A DNA stretch of 64,000 bases, from contig JAUFSD010000001.1 of NCBI GenBank assembly GCA_033030425.1, forward strand, positions 1,302,001 to 1,366,000, read 5' to 3'. Under the pieces are notes generated by a model. It was not told the DNA's origin. It did not search any database and was given only the letters and a program-made list of their open reading frames with translations. Both the position numbers and the translations under genes were made by a program. Shown here one piece after another: positions 60,253 to 64,000 of the stretch. Within the stretch, counting starts at the first letter, position 1; each line of letters starts with the position of its first letter. This DNA is from Verpa conica (lineage: Eukaryota; Ascomycota; Pezizomycetes; Pezizales; Morchellaceae).

Positions 60253-61502
60253 CTACAACTCCAAGGCCTTTTTTGCCATCTCCAATGCTCCTTCATAGCT
60301 CGTATTACCACCAACGAACCCACTCGCATGCACAAACACGCCACCGGGGATACCAGTAACCTCACTCAACGTTTCGTCCCTCATGCCTCTCCACGCCTCA
60401 GGGAGCGCCTTCCGACTCTCAAACGAGTCCTTACTCACCGGCACAGCCTGAACTCTCCATCCAGGCTTCCCAGCACCCTCGCCATACAACACATACAATG
60501 GTTCCCCCTCAATACCTAGTTCCTTCTCAAGAGTGAACAAATGATCTCTCCATGGAATCCCCTGCTCAAACACCAAGATGCGACCCTTCTCGTCAAACTC
60601 TAACCGCTTCTCAACAGCGCTGACGACAAGGTCTCTCGCGGGCAACCACGACTTGCCGTAAAAGTCGAGTTTGCGAGTAAATACAGATCCGATGAAGGCG
60701 GATGCCTCGTTGAACTTCTCATCCTCTGATTCTTGGGAGGGTTCTGGGTCATTCCAGTTTGGGTTGAAGGCCCCAACTGCTGAGGGGAGGGTGATGGATT
60801 TGTCGTTGAAGAGGGGAGAGGGAGCGGTGGGTGGATAGGCAGAGATGCCGTTGTCGTTTGCGTCGAGAGCTTCGATGAAGTCATTGTAGAGTTTGGTGTA
60901 GAGGAGATCGGTGGATTGCGAGGTGGGAGGGAGTGAGAGGCGGTGGGAGATTATGGATCGGGCAAAGTGCTTGTAGATCAGACCGGCGCTAGAGAGCTTA
61001 GTGGCGTGCTCTGGGGAGAAGGTCTCGGCGAAGGTGCGTTGGTGGTGGTCAAAGTGTTTGGTGCCGTCATATTTACCTTGGACCTGGAGGGATTAGCTGG
61101 GGTGAGCAAATGGGGACTGGGGCTAAGAATTGAGTGGGATCACGGGAATCCAAAATGTATAATGTGAATGGATATAGGGAAAGCTACATCAACGATTATG
61201 TCACACTCCTCGAGCACCGCGGGGTCACGGGAACGGGTGAGGGTTGCATCTTTGTACTCTGGCAGAAGGCGGAGCATGAAGACTGCTAATGCCTCATCAG
61301 CCTATATCTATGGTGTTAGCACCCCATAGCCATTGTGTAGGAAAACCTTAAGATTGTGTACGTACGTGAAAATGACCACTAGAGTATTTGTTAGAAAGTA
61401 AATAAACAGTAGTAGTATAAATAGAATGAAGAGAGCTAACTTGTGAGTTCCGATGCTCAATGGGGTAGTCTTCATACGTTTAGCGGGAGCAGCAGTATCC
61501 AT
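60253..61502 (-). CDS. MYG1: MYG1 family exonuclease (DHH-type, UPF0160)
   Basis: 3'-5' RNA exonuclease of the nucleus/nucleolus and mitochondria in animals; fungal copies are conserved. Exons 61502-61441, 61366-61378 (13 nt), 61301-61188 and 61083-60253 give 339 residues. Motifs: [40 protein letters not shown] then HHQRTF (the DHH-like metal site), [55 protein letters not shown] and [20 protein letters not shown]. The acidic metal ligands HAD, DxxG and DHH are kept, so it should be active. The micro-exon encodes only the GHFH part, and both of its junctions are required to restore HNGHFHADEA. Confidence 0.93.
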
Positions 61503-62627
61503 TTTTGCGAATGTATGAATTGTAGTATAACGGTGTGTTTTGTTGAGCTGCCTGACAAGCAAAGTACGGGTAGAGGACAGGAGGGGAGTGAACATAAGAT
61601 AAACGCGGGTTGCAAGAAGAAACGCAATGCGGGACGTTCGTGTTACCGTAGGACAGCGGGTGGGAGAATCAGCCGGGTAACCCCACCGCGGATCCAAGCC
61701 TTATCAGGCCATAGGTGTCACTTGGCAGAGTAATTTAACTACAGTAGCAAGCAGAGCAGTAGCGCAGGGTGTTTCCCCCTCACCAAGAATTCTTGTGATT
61801 ACGGCTGCAGGTGGAGATCTGATCACCGGTTGACTTGACCTGACCTGACCTGTCCGGCTGTCTGTCTGGCTGTCCCGCCAACCCAACCAAACCAAATCTC
61901 TCGTGTGCCTCATTGGGATTCCCAGATTGCTGCCAGTGGAACTCTGTATTGAAACTTTGGTTCCTGATCACTTGTGTAAACCTGTGACGTGACGTGACGT
62001 GAGCGACTGTCCTTTCTCTTTCCCTTCCTGTCCCTTCCTGTCCTCTCTCTCTCGTCTCTCTCCTCCTTCCTCTTCCATCTTTTCAGTATATTATATTTCC
62101 TTTTTGTGTGCTCATCATCAACGTCACTCTCCCTTCCCCTGCGTATGTAGATAGACATAGCCTACTTTTTGATTTTTTATCCATCTTGTATTGGATACTC
62201 GACATTGGATACTGGACATTGGATATTGGACATTCCACTCTCGGCAAGTTTTCACGGGCGAGTGTAACTGACGGGTGCCCCGTGCTCTCTTGCCCATTCA
62301 GTCAGACAGTCAGTAGCCACACACGTCCCCCCCCCCCCACTCTCTCCCACGCAACTCTGAGACAACTACCTCATATCGTCAACCTCACCTCTAACTCTCA
62401 ATAGCCACGACACAGCACCTCACTCATTACCACACAAACATCAGTCTATCTCATCTCATCTAGATTCCCTCATCTCAACCACCGTGGATCTCCACCAGCA
62501 CGCAAGCACGCGCCTCCAACGGCTTCATCATCATCCTCCCTCAGGTCCACCGCTGCTCGGATACAGCGGTTGACCCTCCCCCAGCTTCCCCTCCACAACC
62601 ACCTCGACCAATAGTAATTTCGTCCCG
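61503..62627. promoter_or_regulatory. divergent promoter region between MYG1 and ICE2
   Basis: 1.1 kb. It contains three overlapping TGACGTGA motifs in tandem (61985-62002, CRE/bZIP-like), a pyrimidine tract at about 62008-62075, and about three tandem copies of a 14-nt unit like ATTGGATACTGGAC at 62190-62234. A long C/A-rich leader precedes the ICE2 start codon. No open gene was recognised. Confidence 0.5.
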
Positions 62628-64000
62628 ATGTCGAGCTTCTTATGGCACCTTACACGGGTCTTTGCAGGTTTCACCTTCCTGTCGCTCATCATCCTCTCTA
62701 TCCCGCTAGCGTTCGATGTCGGCGGCCGTGATTGTGGCCTTACCTATAGTCTTTCCCTCGCTATATTCTACTTTATACTATCAACTGCGCGGATGGTCAC
62801 ACCAGCTTCGCCATGCTGGAGGGGCATGCGTGTCTTACTATCGGTGGCTGGCACGGCCCAGCATCTGGTCGTTGTCCCGGGGCTGCTGATCTACGCGCTC
62901 AACAAGTTCTCGGACGATAATGACGGGGGTGGAGGTAAAAATGGGGGTTATATCCATGGCGAGGGTTGGAATCCATCATGGGTAGATAGGCTAAGCATCG
63001 TGCCGTGGGATAATTTCCTTACCTTTTCGACACCGGTATTCCAGCTGTGTGAAGGGTTTTGTAGCTTGCTGGTTATCCAGGCTGTGGGCCAAATTTCGAG
63101 ATGGCTCGTTAATAGGAATAAATCTGATAGCTGGATGGTAGGACCTTTATTATTTTTTATTATAGAGGACTACTACTCGGGATATGTGCTGACAGCATGG
63201 CCTAGATTGCACTGCTGGTTATGTCGGGTTCTATCATCTCCTCATCCGTTTACTTCCTCTGGAGAATAACTACTTTTCCGGAAATCGGGAATATCGACGC
63301 CTCGCTCATCGGGGTCGCAGTCACGTGTGCTATCTTCTTGTGCGCCTATGGTATCGGCTCAGGTAGAGGGAATCCTATTGAGTCTTCTCTTCTTGTAAGT
63401 TTACTTTCGCCCTGTTCCTCCGTGTTTTTCTATACTTACTTCAAGTCACAAAAAAGTTTTCGTACATAGTCCTCTGCCTATATCAAATCTTTACCGATTA
63501 TAAGCCCTCTTCACCCTATCCTGCCACTACTACGTCACCTCCGGAAAAACCAGACTTCCCACCCTTCCCACCCCTCATTATGGCCTCTTATAGCTCCATC
63601 GTCGCCTCGCTGTCCTCTTATCTCCCCGAGTTTCTACGGCAAATTGCATCTTTTGGCATTAGCGCCTTTGCGACAATTACCCCATCTGTGGTTATCTCAC
63701 TCGCATACAGACTTTTTGTCTTTTATGCCGCAACAAGAATCATCCCTGCCGTACGGGATGTGAATAGTGCCAGTGTAAGAGGGGGTGAGGCAATGTCAAG
63801 GACACTGGGCTGGTATAGTCCATGTATACTTGTAAGCGTGTATACACATTTATTGATGCAACATTTGGAAGTTGCGGGTGGGGAGGCGGGAGTGGGAGCT
63901 GGAAGCTGGGAAGGAGGGATGCCAGTGGGAGGGCAGGTATGGAGGTGGGTTAATGTTGGTGCAACTAGTAAGTTTCCTCTCCTGAAGTTGGAAGACATTA
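62628..64000 (+). CDS. ICE2: ER membrane protein Ice2 (partial, 3' end outside window)
   Basis: Polytopic ER membrane protein that, in yeast, shapes cortical ER and relieves Pah1-type phosphatase control of membrane synthesis. Exons 62628-63137, 63206-63394 and 63457-63967; a GTAAGT donor at 63968 opens an intron that runs to the window edge. Family segments: GGRDCGLTYSLSLAIFYFIL, STPVFQLLEGFCS-like FSTPVFQLCEGFCSLLVIQA, VGQISRWLVNRNKSDSWM, SGSIISSSVYFLWRITTFPE, LCAYGIGSGRGNPIESSLLF and YIVLCLYQIFTDYKPS. At least six hydrophobic segments are visible. A Gly-rich loop (NDGGGGKNGG) is specific to this sequence. The CRE-like cluster upstream may matter for its control. Confidence 0.9.

Overview
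The window is nuclear DNA of a filamentous ascomycete (Pezizomycotina type; I cannot fix the class). Genes are split by short introns, mostly 29-75 nt, with GTATGT/GTAAGT-like donors. The proteins are typical of fungi: Rsm25, Ksh1, Vfa1, Utp25, Esf2, Rtt106, Aim19, Ice2, Siw14 and an Oca4/Oca6-like protein. Gene-poor stretches are AT-rich, and one repeat copy carries C-to-T/G-to-A changes like those left by repeat-induced point mutation (RIP).

Left arm (1-26.4 kb). Mostly housekeeping genes: an ABC1-family mitochondrial kinase (MCP2/ADCK1 type, 3' end off the window), mitoribosomal mS23/RSM25, TAF13, KSH1, UTP25, a mitochondrial NAD+ carrier, VFA1, a tandem stress-type alpha/beta-barrel protein, a candidate small cysteine-rich secreted protein, a 926-residue disordered protein of unknown function, a secreted glycerophosphodiester phosphodiesterase, a small membrane-anchored protein, an ER J-protein (DNAJB12/HLJ1 type) and ESF2. 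A decayed DUF6594 gene lies near 13.7 kb.

Transposon island (27.4-36.1 kb). It contains no intact element, only layered solo LTRs. Three copies of a 1,257-bp LTR are present, two with perfect 5-bp target-site duplications. Two of the copies are split by younger solo LTRs (648 bp and 360 bp) that also have perfect duplications, and one of them itself sits inside an older LTR with its own duplication. Two copies of a TA-flanked MITE occur, one inside an LTR promoter.

Right arm (39-64 kb). A secreted rhamnogalacturonan lyase (PL4), a single-copy Gag-like gene with an intron, SIW14, AIM19, an inactive-looking Oca4/Oca6-type phosphatase, RTT106, QCR7, MYG1 and the 5' part of ICE2, with long non-coding stretches between them and a 401-bp foldback element at 58.3 kb.

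The genes serve several core functions rather than one pathway: mitochondria (kinase, mS23, NAD+ carrier, AIM19, QCR7, MYG1), ribosome assembly (UTP25, ESF2), transcription and chromatin (TAF13, RTT106), secretion and ER (KSH1, J-protein, ICE2) and endosomes (VFA1). I see no metabolite cluster, CRISPR array or prokaryote-type operon. Exon boundaries were worked out by hand from splice motifs, reading phase and family conservation; they are predictions without transcript support.
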